From Novosphingobium mangrovisedimenti (GTDB lineage Bacteria > Pseudomonadota > Alphaproteobacteria > Sphingomonadales > Sphingomonadaceae), in the NCBI RefSeq assembly GCF_025153475.1, contig NZ_JANZXA010000001.1, forward strand, positions 186,001-250,000: a DNA stretch of 64,000 bases, given 5' to 3'. Made by a program: the position numbers and the translations under genes. Positions 9,507-20,002 of this stretch are shown one piece after another (positions within the stretch are counted from its first letter, which is position 1; the number at the start of each line of letters is the position of its first letter). The notes under the pieces are model-generated. The model did no database searches, was not told the origin of the DNA, and worked only from the letters and a program-made list of their open reading frames with translations.

Positions 9507-11933
9507 ATGGCGAAGTGGATCTTTGGATGGCTGGCCGTTTGCGGCGGCACGTCGTGTCTGTTCGTGCAGGTTGAAACGGCCCAGGCCCAGCAGATGACGC
9601 TGCGGCCCGCCTTGCGCGTCGAAAAGGCCGAAACGGAAATCCAGCCTCCCGTCGTGCCCAAGGCGACCGCGCCGGCCAGCGCGGTTACGCTCAAGCCCGG
9701 CTCCACCAGCGAGGCACTGCGTTCGCTGCCCGTCCGGCAGCGCTACACCGCCGCCGCGCTACGCCGGAGCCCGGTGATCGCGCTGGGGCCGGACAAGCTC
9801 GATCTGCGGCCGGTGCTCGACAATCCCGCCGCGCTCGGCAACCTTGCCAGCCGACTGCGCCAGCATAGCGCGCTGGTGCAGGTTCTTGCCAGCGATACCG
9901 AGGCGAGCCGGATCGACAAGGGCCTGGTCGTGCGCCAGTACCTCTCCTACCGCATGAAGCCCGGCGCCTGTTCCACCCCGGCCAAGAGCGCGCAACTGAC
10001 ACAGGCCGGTGCGGGATGCTTCGTGCGCAAGAGCGCCTCGGCCCGCTCCGCCGCCTATGCCGCCCCCGGCAATCCGCGCTACATTGCCAACCCGGCCAAG
10101 CGCCAGCAGGCCATCGCCGCAGCCGACAAGGAAGCCGCGAGCGAGCAGGCCGACTTTGCCCAGGGCATCGCGCAGTTTCGCGCGATGATGAACGACCCCG
10201 CCCAGCGCAAACAGGTGGAAGCGGAGCTTGGCGCCGCGGAGGCTGCGCGCCTTGCCGCGCTGCCCGACGACCAGCTCGAGAACGAGATGGTCAACGCGGC
10301 GGACGTCCAGATCGAGGAAGTGATGTTCGTTCCGGTGGAACGCAAGCTGCAGCTGGCCAAGCAACCTGCGCTCAGCGCCGCCGTGCGCAAGCGGCCGGCC
10401 CTGCACATGCCGGAAAAGGTCGATGCCGAGCGCACGCTGCAACCGCACATCCTGCTCACCGGCTTTACTCTTGGGCGCGAGCACGAATGGCGCCGTCGGG
10501 TCTCGATCACGATCAAGACCTGCCTCGTGAGCTGCAAGAAGACCTACTACATCGAAGCCTTTGCCGGTTTCGGATACGGTTTCGGCCTGCGCTTCCCGAT
10601 CAGCGTGAGCGGCCTCTATGCCTACAACCGTGTCGGGGACAAGGAATCGGCCTCGATCGCGCCGGTCTTCCAGCCGGTGAACGGCAGCCCGCGCGACTAT
10701 GAGGAAACCGGGCTCGACGGATCGCAGGTCTTCAAGGGCCGCGAACTGGTGGCCGAACTGACGGCCTATGCCGGGGTGAACTACAAGGTCCCCTTCCACA
10801 GCGGCGGTATCTCCGCCAATGCCGGCAAGGACCTGACCGAAGGGCTTCCCGCGCCGTTCACCAACGGCCAGTTCCAGCCGCCCTCACCCGGCCCCGGCGG
10901 CGCGATCAACACGGATGTCGTGTTCGACCAGCCCGACCTGCTCGGCGGCCTGGCGAACTTCGGCGTGGTCGGCGCCAAGGTGCTGCCCGCGGTCAAGGTC
11001 GGCTTGACCTCCGACCGGCTGCAACTGCAGCTCAAGGACAACCTGTCGGGACAAGTCAGGCTGATGACGAGTTCGGGCCAGACCTATCCGCTGACCATCG
11101 ATCCCAAGGATCATTCGAGCAGCTTCTCTATCGGCCATCCCGAATATTCGCTGGCGTTTGAGGTCACGCCCGGCCTCAATGCCAGGCTCTTCGTCGATGT
11201 CGCGGTCTGGTCGCATGACTGGAACTGGCCGGTCTGGTTCCCGCAAGTGGCCGTCACCCTACCGCCCGACGGGGTGACCTTCACCTGCCACGAGAAGACC
11301 GTCTGCTCGCGCGAGTATTTCTATTCGCCGACCGTGAGCAAGGATCAGCCCGGCGCGCAGCAGCCGCCCGCCGATCCCATGGAAAAGGAAGTGTTCGACT
11401 GGCGCGCCGCCTATATCAAGAAGTACTATGACCAGTGCTCCTACCTGCCGCTCAACTTCTGCGGCGTGGCGATCAAGGGCGTGGCGGAAATGACGGGCAA
11501 CCGCATCCTCAACGAAATGCGCGCCCAGCCCAAGTATCCCTCGATGGCAACGGCGCAGATCATGATCCGCCACGCGGTCGAGGCGGACAAGAAGGGCAAG
11601 GCGATCATTCTCGAAAGCAAGGTCGCCGCGATCGACATCTACGGAAAGGACCTGTTCAGGACCTATGAGCCGATCTGGGCTCACGACTGCGCGGACCAGC
11701 TGTGCCGCACCCGGATCCACGCGCTCGGCGATGCCTATGTGAAGGCGCTGAAGGCCCGCCAGAACGCCCATCCGAATGCAGAACGCAATGAGGTGGTCTT
11801 CGACGAGAACACGCAGGGCAACTGGGCCGGCAAGGCGCGGCAGGAAGTGCGCGCCTCTCAGCAGCGTGCCGCGCGATTGAAGCTGCGCAAACCGGCAGCG
11901 ATGCCCAATCAGGCAGTCCGAAAAGTGCCCTGA
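9507..11933 (+). CDS. Large secreted protein of unknown function
   Basis: 808 residues that I do not recognise. The ATG at 9507 follows GAGGGAG; the frame is open further upstream. The first 28 residues form a signal peptide ending AQAQ, so export is likely. About 30-100 is Ala/Pro/Lys-rich. A central region contains a Cys pair in TCLVSCKKTYY followed by aromatic Gly-rich FAGFGYGFGLRFP. Another Cys pair occurs near TCHEKTVC, and CSYLPLNFC and CADQLC lie further on. The C-terminus is basic and Gln-rich. No membrane barrel or enzymatic motif is evident. It stands alone between the toxin-antitoxin module and the CoA-transferase. Confidence 0.8.
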   Translation: MAKWIFGWLAVCGGTSCLFVQVETAQAQQMTLRPALRVEKAETEIQPPVVPKATAPASAVTLKPGSTSEALRSLPVRQRYTAAALRRSPVIALGPDKLDLRPVLDNPAALGNLASRLRQHSALVQVLASDTEASRIDKGLVVRQYLSYRMKPGACSTPAKSAQLTQAGAGCFVRKSASARSAAYAAPGNPRYIANPAKRQQAIAAADKEAASEQADFAQGIAQFRAMMNDPAQRKQVEAELGAAEAARLAALPDDQLENEMVNAADVQIEEVMFVPVERKLQLAKQPALSAAVRKRPALHMPEKVDAERTLQPHILLTGFTLGREHEWRRRVSITIKTCLVSCKKTYYIEAFAGFGYGFGLRFPISVSGLYAYNRVGDKESASIAPVFQPVNGSPRDYEETGLDGSQVFKGRELVAELTAYAGVNYKVPFHSGGISANAGKDLTEGLPAPFTNGQFQPPSPGPGGAINTDVVFDQPDLLGGLANFGVVGAKVLPAVKVGLTSDRLQLQLKDNLSGQVRLMTSSGQTYPLTIDPKDHSSSFSIGHPEYSLAFEVTPGLNARLFVDVAVWSHDWNWPVWFPQVAVTLPPDGVTFTCHEKTVCSREYFYSPTVSKDQPGAQQPPADPMEKEVFDWRAAYIKKYYDQCSYLPLNFCGVAIKGVAEMTGNRILNEMRAQPKYPSMATAQIMIRHAVEADKKGKAIILESKVAAIDIYGKDLFRTYEPIWAHDCADQLCRTRIHALGDAYVKALKARQNAHPNAERNEVVFDENTQGNWAGKARQEVRASQQRAARLKLRKPAAMPNQAVRKVP

Positions 11934-12040
11934 GAAGGGGGTGGTGACGACCATAGTTGCATAAAACGCAACAAACTTCACCACCTTTGCACTGTTATTT
12001 TGCGCGTTGACAGGCAACTCGCTTTCTCAATCAGGATTGA

Positions 12041-13558
<1,518 letters not shown>

Positions 13559-13564
13559 TCCAGT

Positions 13565-13595
13565 GCGCGGGGCGGCGTTCGGAGCCGCCCCGCGC
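13565..13595 (+). terminator. Strong hairpin after the CoA-transferase gene
   Basis: GCGCGGGGCGGC and GCCGCCCCGCGC form a perfect 12-base stem with a 7-base loop, starting 7 bases after the stop codon. There is no T-run after it, so termination efficiency is uncertain, but position and stability fit a terminator. Confidence 0.6.
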
Positions 13596-13677
13596 CGCCC
13601 CCTTGCCGCACCATGTCGCGCCGCTAAAGTGGTCCCATCTCCCCCCGGGGCACACTGCAATCGAGGTGCGACGTTCC

Positions 13678-15177
13678 ATGCGATTCCTGACCCTTGCCTG
13701 CTCGGCGCTGCTACTGGCCGCGTCCGGCTCGGTCCTCCACGCGGCCGACAAGGCCGACGACGCCAAGACCGCTGAAAAGAGCGAAGACAAGTTCACCCCC
13801 TTCCCGGACGCCAGGTCGATCAAGCAGTCGGCCGTGATCGGCGGCAAGACGGTGAACTACACCGCCACGGTGGGCGCACTGCCGGTCAAGGACGACAAGG
13901 GCAAGCTGATCGGCGAGGTCGTCTACACCGCTTACACCGTGCCCGGCGCACCGACCTCGCGGCCCGTCACCTTCGCGTTCAACGGCGGCCCCGGCGCGGC
14001 GTCGGTCTATCTCAACCTCGGCGCGATCGGGCCCAAGCGGATACCCTTCGGCGCACAGGGCGACGCGCCCTCCGATCCGGCGGTGCTGCGCGACAATCCC
14101 AATTCATGGCTGGACTTCACCGATCTCGTCTTCATCGACCCGATCGGCACCGGCTTCTCGCGCAGCCGCGAGGACAAGGACAAGACCAAGAAGGACTTCT
14201 ACGAAGCCGACGCCGACATTCATTACCTCAGTCGCATCATCTACGACTGGCTCGTCGCCAACGACCGGCTGACCAGCCCCAAGTACCTTACCGGCGAAAG
14301 CTATGGCGGCTACCGCGTGCCGCGCCTGGCCTATTACCTGCAGACGCAGATGGGCGTCGGCATCTCGGGCATGACGCTGGTCTCGCCCTATCTCGATCCA
14401 CCGGCGATCGGCGAGGACGATGCCCTTTCGCCGCTGCCCTGGATGATCAACCTGCCCTCGATGGCCGCAGGCAACTTCGAGCGGCAGGGCAAGCACCTCG
14501 ACGCCACGACGATGGGCCCGGTCGAAACCTACATGCGCACCCAGTTCGTGCAGGACTTCCTCGCGGGTCCGGGCGACAAGGCCGCGACCGACCGGCTCTC
14601 GGCCAAGGTCGCGGAGCTGACCGGGCTCGATCCCGCGCTGGTGCGCCGCATGGACGGGCGCGTCGACATCACGACCTACCTGCGCGAGATCCGGCGCGGG
14701 CAGGGCATCATCGGGTCGGTCTACGATTCGAACTACACCGCCTACGATCCGTTCCCGGCCAGTGCCACGCCCGAGTACAGCGACCCGCTGCTGACCACGA
14801 TCATCGCGCCCACGACGTCGGCCATGGTCGATTTCGTGACCCGGCAGGTCGGCTGGAAGGTCGACGCCCGCTACAACGCCCTGTCCTACGAAGTGAACAA
14901 GGAATGGAAGCGCGACGATACCGACAGTCCGGTAAGCGACCTGCGCAAGGCAATGGCCACCGATCCGAAGATGACGGTCGACATCGTTCACGGCTGGGAC
15001 GACCTGTCCTGCCCCTACTACGGATCGCGGCTCATCATGGCCCAGATGCCGGACTTCGCGCGGGCCGGCAGGCTCAGGCTGAACATGTATGCGGGCGGGC
15101 ACATGTTCTACTCGCGCGACGACAGCGGCGCGGCCATGCGGCGCGACGTGAAGGCAAGCTACACAGCGGGAAGCTGA
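13678..15177 (+). CDS. Secreted S10-family serine carboxypeptidase-like peptidase
   Basis: 499 residues. A signal peptide (MRFLTLACSALLLAASGSVLHA) gives a periplasmic or secreted protein. The S10 hallmarks are FNGGPGAAS (oxyanion region), LTGESYGGYR with nucleophile Ser208, an Asp in HGWDDLSCPYYGSR and a His in AGGHMFYSR. The family removes C-terminal residues from peptides at acid pH. The ATG at 13678 follows GAGGTG and begins the signal peptide. It is transcribed alone, convergent with the GNAT gene. Confidence 0.92.
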   Translation: MRFLTLACSALLLAASGSVLHAADKADDAKTAEKSEDKFTPFPDARSIKQSAVIGGKTVNYTATVGALPVKDDKGKLIGEVVYTAYTVPGAPTSRPVTFAFNGGPGAASVYLNLGAIGPKRIPFGAQGDAPSDPAVLRDNPNSWLDFTDLVFIDPIGTGFSRSREDKDKTKKDFYEADADIHYLSRIIYDWLVANDRLTSPKYLTGESYGGYRVPRLAYYLQTQMGVGISGMTLVSPYLDPPAIGEDDALSPLPWMINLPSMAAGNFERQGKHLDATTMGPVETYMRTQFVQDFLAGPGDKAATDRLSAKVAELTGLDPALVRRMDGRVDITTYLREIRRGQGIIGSVYDSNYTAYDPFPASATPEYSDPLLTTIIAPTTSAMVDFVTRQVGWKVDARYNALSYEVNKEWKRDDTDSPVSDLRKAMATDPKMTVDIVHGWDDLSCPYYGSRLIMAQMPDFARAGRLRLNMYAGGHMFYSRDDSGAAMRRDVKASYTAGS

Positions 15178-15211
15178 AGGCTACCTGCCCCGCCAGGGAA
15201 AGCATTCGAGA

Positions 15212-15241
15212 GGCCGGCGCCTTCTTCACGAGGCGCCGGCC
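15212..15241. terminator. Shared hairpin between convergent S10 peptidase and GNAT genes
   Basis: GGCCGGCGCCT and AGGCGCCGGCC are perfect 11-base arms with an 8-base loop. The stop codon of the minus-strand GNAT gene (15226-15228) lies in the loop, so part of the stem is coding. No T-run is present on either side. It probably serves as a bidirectional terminator. Confidence 0.55.
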
Positions 15242-15789
15242 ATGAGCCGCGCTGCGCCCTCCCGATCCAGCCCCGGCAGGGTCAGGACCACCGATGTCGC
15301 GATCTGGCGCTCCGGCACGGTCCAGTAGGTGCGCAGCAGCGGTGCCGCGTCTTCCCCGGCGACCTGCGTGAAGCCGTGGCGTTCGTAGAAGCGAATAGCC
15401 CATTCCGCCGCGCGCCAGGTGCCGACGAGGATGGGCCTTTCCCGATCGCGGCAAAGATGCGCGATCAAAGCCGTGCCGAGGCCATGTCCCTGCCGTTCGG
15501 GCAGCACATAGGCATGGCGGATGAGATCGGCATTATAGCGGCGCTGGACGCCCATGACGCCGGCGATGCCCTGCCCTGTCTCGTAGCAGGAAAAGACGAC
15601 ACCGGCCGCGATTTCGGCATCCAGTTCTTCCGCTGGCATGTAGGGCTCATGCCAGCGGTCCGCCGGGATCACGCCGCGATAGGCTTCGGCCGCGGCATTG
15701 ATGATGGCAAGGACGGCGGCGCGGTCTTCCGCGCACGCCGGCCTGATCACGTCGCTGCCTTTTTCTCCGCCTTGTTTCGTGGTCTTCAT
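15226..15789 (-). CDS. GNAT-family N-acetyltransferase
   Basis: 187 residues. The acetyl-CoA-binding region AYVLPERQGHGLGTALIAHL matches the R/Q-x-x-G-x-G/A loop, and VGTWRAAEWAIRFYERHGFTQV is the C-terminal GNAT signature. The ATG at 15789 follows GGAGGG by about 6 bases. The acceptor substrate is not predictable. It lies 68 bases downstream of the AraC-type regulator on the same strand and may be co-transcribed with it. Confidence 0.88.
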   Translation of the reverse strand: MKTTKQGGEKGSDVIRPACAEDRAAVLAIINAAAEAYRGVIPADRWHEPYMPAEELDAEIAAGVVFSCYETGQGIAGVMGVQRRYNADLIRHAYVLPERQGHGLGTALIAHLCRDRERPILVGTWRAAEWAIRFYERHGFTQVAGEDAAPLLRTYWTVPERQIATSVVLTLPGLDREGAARLMAGAS

Positions 15790-15857
15790 CCGGCCCTCCG
15801 TAGCTTCGGCGGACCGGTATCAGGGGCTTGCCCCGGGCTCTTGAACGAAATTGCGCG

Positions 15858-16652
15858 TCAGGGACGATGCGCTATGGCGTAAGCACCCGGGGTGAAGCCG
15901 TAACGCGCCACGAACGCCCTGTGCATATGGCTCTGATCGGCAAACCCCGCCCCTGCGGCAGCATCGGCCAGCGGCGAGCCCTGACGGATCAGGCCTCGCG
16001 CAAGATCGAGGCGGCGCTGGATGACATAGGCCCGAGGCGTGAAGCCGGTCAGCCGCGCAAAGCCGCGCAGCGTCTGAAACCGGCTCATGCCGGAGACGCG
16101 CGCCAGTGCCGCGAGCGAATGCCTCGCGGCAGGGTCATCATCGATGCACGCACGCACTGCCTTCAAGCCGGTGGCGGTTCCGCCCGGGGTGGTCTCACCG
16201 GCGCTCTGGAGAGCACCGAACAGCAGCAGCAACGCTTCTTCGAATTCCGCGTCCTGCCCGTTTGCGATGGCGGCGCGAGCCGTGCGGAAACGGCGAGCCA
16301 TGCGCGCATCGTCGACAACCGGCGCGTGCAGTTCCCCGCCGGAGACCCGCCCCTCGCTCAGGTCCGAAACGACTGAAGAAACCAGCGCGGGCGAAAAATA
16401 GAGCATCGACCAGGCCCTCGGCCCGTCGACCGGCATCCCGTCGTGCACTTCGGCGGGATTGACCGTAATCAGGTTGCCCGGCCCGGCTTCGACCTGGCCA
16501 CGCCCGCTCCATGAACGCTGCGCGCCTTCCGTCACCAGTCCTATGCCGAATTCATCATGACTGTGACGCGCAAAAGCCCGCGCGGATCGCGCATCGACCG
16601 CCGTTACGGCGCCGTCCTGCAAGACCTGGACGCAGAAGGTGCCGCCCGTCAT
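15858..16652 (-). CDS. AraC-family transcriptional regulator
   Basis: 264 residues. The N-terminal part (HSHDEFGIGLVTEG, NPAEVHDGMP) is a cupin-type ligand-binding domain. The C-terminal part has two HTH units: SLAALARVSGMSRFQTLRGFARLTGFTPRAYV and LADAAAGAGFADQSHMHRAFVARYGFTPG. The ATG at 16652 is chosen because the cupin domain begins just after it; the longer open frame upstream has no domain sense. The effector is unknown. The GNAT gene downstream is one possible target. Confidence 0.9.
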   Translation of the reverse strand: MTGGTFCVQVLQDGAVTAVDARSARAFARHSHDEFGIGLVTEGAQRSWSGRGQVEAGPGNLITVNPAEVHDGMPVDGPRAWSMLYFSPALVSSVVSDLSEGRVSGGELHAPVVDDARMARRFRTARAAIANGQDAEFEEALLLLFGALQSAGETTPGGTATGLKAVRACIDDDPAARHSLAALARVSGMSRFQTLRGFARLTGFTPRAYVIQRRLDLARGLIRQGSPLADAAAGAGFADQSHMHRAFVARYGFTPGAYAIAHRP

Positions 16653-16678
16653 GCCGGCAGAACGGCGCAACGACCCGT

Positions 16679-17269
16679 TCAGAGCTTGCCGAACTTCGCC
16701 TCGTAGGCCCCGGTGTCGCCGCCGGAGAGCAGCCTGGCCTGCTCCACCCAGTTGTCGCGGCGCGGGCGGCCGGCGAAGGCGCCCAGCTTGCCGTCGAGAT
16801 CGTCGAGATCGGCATCGGTCCATGCCGCGATCTGCTCGAAGCGAGTCACGCCCATGCTGTTCAGCAGTGCCAGCATCTTGGGGCCCAGCCCCTTGATCTT
16901 GCGCAGGTCATCGTCCGCACCGGCGGGAGCGGCTGCGGTTTCCGCGGGCTTGGCCGGTTCCGGCTGCGACGGCGCGGCGTTGTCGACTTCCTCCTGCGCA
17001 GCCACCGCGATCACTTCGCCCAGCCCGGCCATCGTCACCGCCATGGCGGGCGGATCGATATGCACGGGCGCGTCGACCTGCGCGGCAGGCGGTGCGTCTA
17101 TCAGCGACTGGTTGCGCTGCGCGGGTGCCGCGCCTTCGTCGAGAACGTCGGGCCGGCGTTCGCGTTTCGGGGGTTTGGAGCCGTGAACGAACAACCAGTA
17201 CGCAATGGCGATGCCGATCAGCAGCGCAGCGATGAAGATCAGCCAGTTGGCCTCGATCATTTGCAGCAC
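16679..17269 (-). CDS. Membrane-anchored helix-hairpin-helix protein
   Basis: 196 residues. One N-terminal membrane helix (about 9-28) is followed by an Ala/Pro-rich linker to about 115. The C-terminal domain holds the HhH-like LRKIKGLGPKMLALLNSMGV and ends with GRPRRDNWVEQARLLSGGD, a module seen in predicted flap-endonuclease-like and NADH-dehydrogenase-E-associated proteins. Function is unknown; nonspecific DNA or protein contact is possible. It starts 4 bases after the stop of the 30-residue gene, so the two are probably one transcript. Confidence 0.82.
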   Translation of the reverse strand: MLQMIEANWLIFIAALLIGIAIAYWLFVHGSKPPKRERRPDVLDEGAAPAQRNQSLIDAPPAAQVDAPVHIDPPAMAVTMAGLGEVIAVAAQEEVDNAAPSQPEPAKPAETAAAPAGADDDLRKIKGLGPKMLALLNSMGVTRFEQIAAWTDADLDDLDGKLGAFAGRPRRDNWVEQARLLSGGDTGAYEAKFGKL

Positions 17270-17273
17270 GTAA

Positions 17274-17366
17274 CTATCCCTTCCGATTCCACAGCAGCCA
17301 GCCGATGCTGAAGCCGACCCCGTAAGTCAGCAGCACCGAGACGCCCATCTCAAGCCATAGCGGCAT
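17274..17366 (-). CDS. 30-residue membrane peptide
   Basis: A short frame reads MPLWLEMGVSVLLTYGVGFS then IGWLLWNRKG and stops. It is a single hydrophobic helix with a basic tail, the layout of a small inner-membrane protein. AGGA sits about 9 bases before the ATG. The gene is 32 bases downstream of the OmpA-like gene and 4 bases upstream of the HhH gene, so it fills what would otherwise be a gap inside an operon. Function is unknown. Confidence 0.65.
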   Translation of the reverse strand: MPLWLEMGVSVLLTYGVGFSIGWLLWNRKG

Positions 17367-17398
17367 GTGGAGTTCCTTTCATAGTGCTTCGCCCCCCT

Positions 17399-18124
17399 TT
17401 ATCCCGGCCCGGGCGTATCGATCGGGGTCGGCTTGATCGGCGCCGGGGAAATAACCGAAAATTCGATGCGGCGATTGGCCGGATCGCGCGGATCGAGGCC
17501 GGCGATCGGCTGCTTCGACCCGACCCCGGCCGCGCGCAGGCCGTCGGCCGGAATGCCGCGACCGATCAGGGCCCAGCGCACCGCATTGGCACGCGCCAGC
17601 GACAGCGCGAGATTGACCTGCTGATTGCCGCCGGCATCGGTATGCCCGATCACCGCGATGATGCTGCCGACGCAGGGCCGCAACGCCCGAGCGACCTCGT
17701 CGAGCAGCTTTTCGCTGGCAGGGTCGATCCGCGCGCTCGCTTCGCTGAAGCGGATCGTACGGGTTTCGAGAATGCGCTCGACATCGTCCTGGCAATGCAG
17801 CGTCGCCACCGGCACGCCCACGCCTTCACGCTCCCAGCGGACACCGCCGATACCGGGAATCCGGGAAACCTGCGCCGCAACGCGGGTGCGCGTCGCGGCA
17901 TCGAGCTTCTGCCCCCCGGAAAGGACCGGATGGCGCGTCATCCAGCCGTAACGGTCCTTGAAGGCGAGCTTCACCCCCTTGCCTCCCGCCGCATCGCGGG
18001 CGGCAAGAGCCTTCTGTTCCAGCCCGGCAATGAATACCGGCCCATGCAGGTTGGTCGCCGCAAAGGACATCGCCAGGCACAGGGCGGCTCCGGCGACAAC
18101 GATCGAGGCTCGACGGGGGTTCAT
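17399..18124 (-). CDS. OmpA-domain cell-envelope protein
   Basis: 241 residues. An N-terminal signal or anchor (about 8-24) is followed by a region of unknown fold. The C-terminal OmpA/MotB-like peptidoglycan-binding domain starts near RTIRFSEASARIDPASEKLL and includes IIAVIGHTDAGGNQQVNLALSLARANAV and NRRIEFSV. It probably tethers the envelope to the cell wall. It follows the VWA lipoprotein gene by 32 bases, consistent with one envelope operon. Confidence 0.88.
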   Translation of the reverse strand: MNPRRASIVVAGAALCLAMSFAATNLHGPVFIAGLEQKALAARDAAGGKGVKLAFKDRYGWMTRHPVLSGGQKLDAATRTRVAAQVSRIPGIGGVRWEREGVGVPVATLHCQDDVERILETRTIRFSEASARIDPASEKLLDEVARALRPCVGSIIAVIGHTDAGGNQQVNLALSLARANAVRWALIGRGIPADGLRAAGVGSKQPIAGLDPRDPANRRIEFSVISPAPIKPTPIDTPGPG

Positions 18125-18156
18125 TCCGCCGAGCCTAGAGTCTTCGAACGCTCCTG

Positions 18157-19899
18157 TCAGCCACCCTTGAGCGTATCGGCCATGTCGACCAGCTTGAGGA
18201 ATTCCTGACGCCAGTAATCGGACTGCGTCCCGGCGAGCGATGCGATCTGTTCGCCCGAATAGCCGTTCATCAGTTCATCGCCGCGCAGCGTCTGGCCGAA
18301 GGCCGCAACCGCACTGGCAAAGGCGAAATCGCCGGTCGCCGGCCGGGCATTGGCCATCAGGCTGGCCGGGACCGGCCGTTCGATCAGCTTCGACGTGTCG
18401 CCGCCCGGCAGCTTGTAGCGCAGCTTGACGTAGGCCAGTTCCTTCGCCGGGTTGCCGGCCATGGGCGCGTCCCTGTCGTAGCGACGCGGCGCGATCCAGC
18501 CCTTCGCGCCGGCAGGCACGATCTCGTAGATCGCCGTCACCTGATGGCCCGCGCCAATGTCGCCGGCATCGACCCTGTCGTTGTCGAAGTCCTCCTCGCG
18601 CAGGGCGCGGTTCTCGTAGCCGAGCAGGCGGTACTGGCTGACCACGGCGGGATTGAACTCGACCTGTATCTTCACGTCCTTGGCGATGGTGAACAGTGTC
18701 GAGCTCATCTCGTCGCCCAGCACCTTCTTCGCCTCGAGCGCGGTGTCGATATAGGAATAGTTGCCGTTCCCGTGATCGGCGATCTGCTCCATCATCGCTT
18801 CGTTGTAATTGCCCTGCCCGAAACCAAGCGTGGTGAGCGTGATGCCCGAGTCGCGCTCCTTCTCGATCATCGCGATGAGATCGTCGTTGTTGGAGACGCC
18901 GACGTTGAAATCGCCGTCGGTGCCGATCAGCACGCGGTTGACGCCGCCTTCGATGAAATTGTCCCTGGCGATGTTGTAGGCAAGCTTGAGCCCGGCTGCG
19001 CCTGCCGTGGAGCCGCCTGCCTGCAACCGGTCGAGCGCCGCGCGGATCTTGCGCGGATCGTTGGTCGGCTGCAGCACCAGCCCCGCAGCGCCGGCATAGA
19101 CGACGATCGAGACCTGGTCCTTCGGACCCAGCTCGCCCGCCAGCCCCGAAAGCGCCGTCTTGAGCAGGGGCAGCTTATCGGGCGAGTTCATGGACCCGGA
19201 CACGTCGAGCAGGAACACGAGGTTCGCCGGCGGCCGGGCGTTGCGCGGCAGATCGTATCCGCGCAGGCCCACGCGCAGCAGGCGCGTATGCGGATTCCAC
19301 GGCGTCGTCGCCACGTCGGTCGTCACCGAGAACGGTGCCTCGCGGCTGTCGGGGCGCGGATAGGCATAGCGGAAATAGTTGATCATCTCCTCGGTCCGCA
19401 CCGCGCTCTGCGGCGGGAGCCTGCCCTGCGTCAGGAAGCGCCGGACATTGGCATAGGCGCCGGTGTCCACATCGACCGAGAACGTCGAGACCGGCTCGGA
19501 CTGAACGAGGTGGACGGGCGAGACTTCCTTACCCGCGTAACGCTCGCGTCCCGGATCCACCGCCATCTGGACCGGCGGAACATAGGCCTGCAGAGGCGGC
19601 GCATAGGCCTGCAGAGGCGGCGCATAGGCCGGCGCGGGCACCATGGATGCCCCCACGTCCGCCGCCGTTGCCTTGCGCCCGGTGGTGATGATAACGCTCT
19701 GTTCCGCGCTGGTCGTCGCTTGCGCGGGAGGCGGCGGTGGTGGGGGCGCGACATTGCCGCGCGGTTCCTTGATGTCGACCGTGGTCACTCTTTCGGGGGG
19801 AGCCTGGTTCGCTGCGCTGCAACCCGCCAGAATTCCAAAAGCCGCGGTCGACGTCATCGCCATGACCGCGGCGCAAGCCTTGCTACGCGTAATCCACAT
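18157..19899 (-). CDS. VWA-domain lipoprotein (YfbK-like)
   Basis: 580 residues. The start at 19899 follows GGAGGGA and opens a lipoprotein signal with lipobox LAGC. A Pro-rich linker with three near-identical AP/VPPLQAY repeats follows. A YfbK-type N-terminal segment contains STFSVDVDTGAYANVRRFL. The von Willebrand A domain has the MIDAS sequence DVSGSMNS and TDGDFNVGVS, and a DUF3520-like C-terminus follows. VWA domains mediate metal-dependent protein contacts. It is the first gene of an apparent operon with the OmpA-like, 30-residue and HhH genes. Confidence 0.88.
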   Translation of the reverse strand: MWITRSKACAAVMAMTSTAAFGILAGCSAANQAPPERVTTVDIKEPRGNVAPPPPPPPAQATTSAEQSVIITTGRKATAADVGASMVPAPAYAPPLQAYAPPLQAYVPPVQMAVDPGRERYAGKEVSPVHLVQSEPVSTFSVDVDTGAYANVRRFLTQGRLPPQSAVRTEEMINYFRYAYPRPDSREAPFSVTTDVATTPWNPHTRLLRVGLRGYDLPRNARPPANLVFLLDVSGSMNSPDKLPLLKTALSGLAGELGPKDQVSIVVYAGAAGLVLQPTNDPRKIRAALDRLQAGGSTAGAAGLKLAYNIARDNFIEGGVNRVLIGTDGDFNVGVSNNDDLIAMIEKERDSGITLTTLGFGQGNYNEAMMEQIADHGNGNYSYIDTALEAKKVLGDEMSSTLFTIAKDVKIQVEFNPAVVSQYRLLGYENRALREEDFDNDRVDAGDIGAGHQVTAIYEIVPAGAKGWIAPRRYDRDAPMAGNPAKELAYVKLRYKLPGGDTSKLIERPVPASLMANARPATGDFAFASAVAAFGQTLRGDELMNGYSGEQIASLAGTQSDYWRQEFLKLVDMADTLKGG

Positions 19900-20002
19900 G
19901 ATCTTCCCTCCACAGCGCGCCTTCCGCCATGGAGAACGCCGCAAAGCGGCTTAATCGCGAATGAATGCATCGCGACGGTAACATACCGGACCGGGACTTT
20001 TT

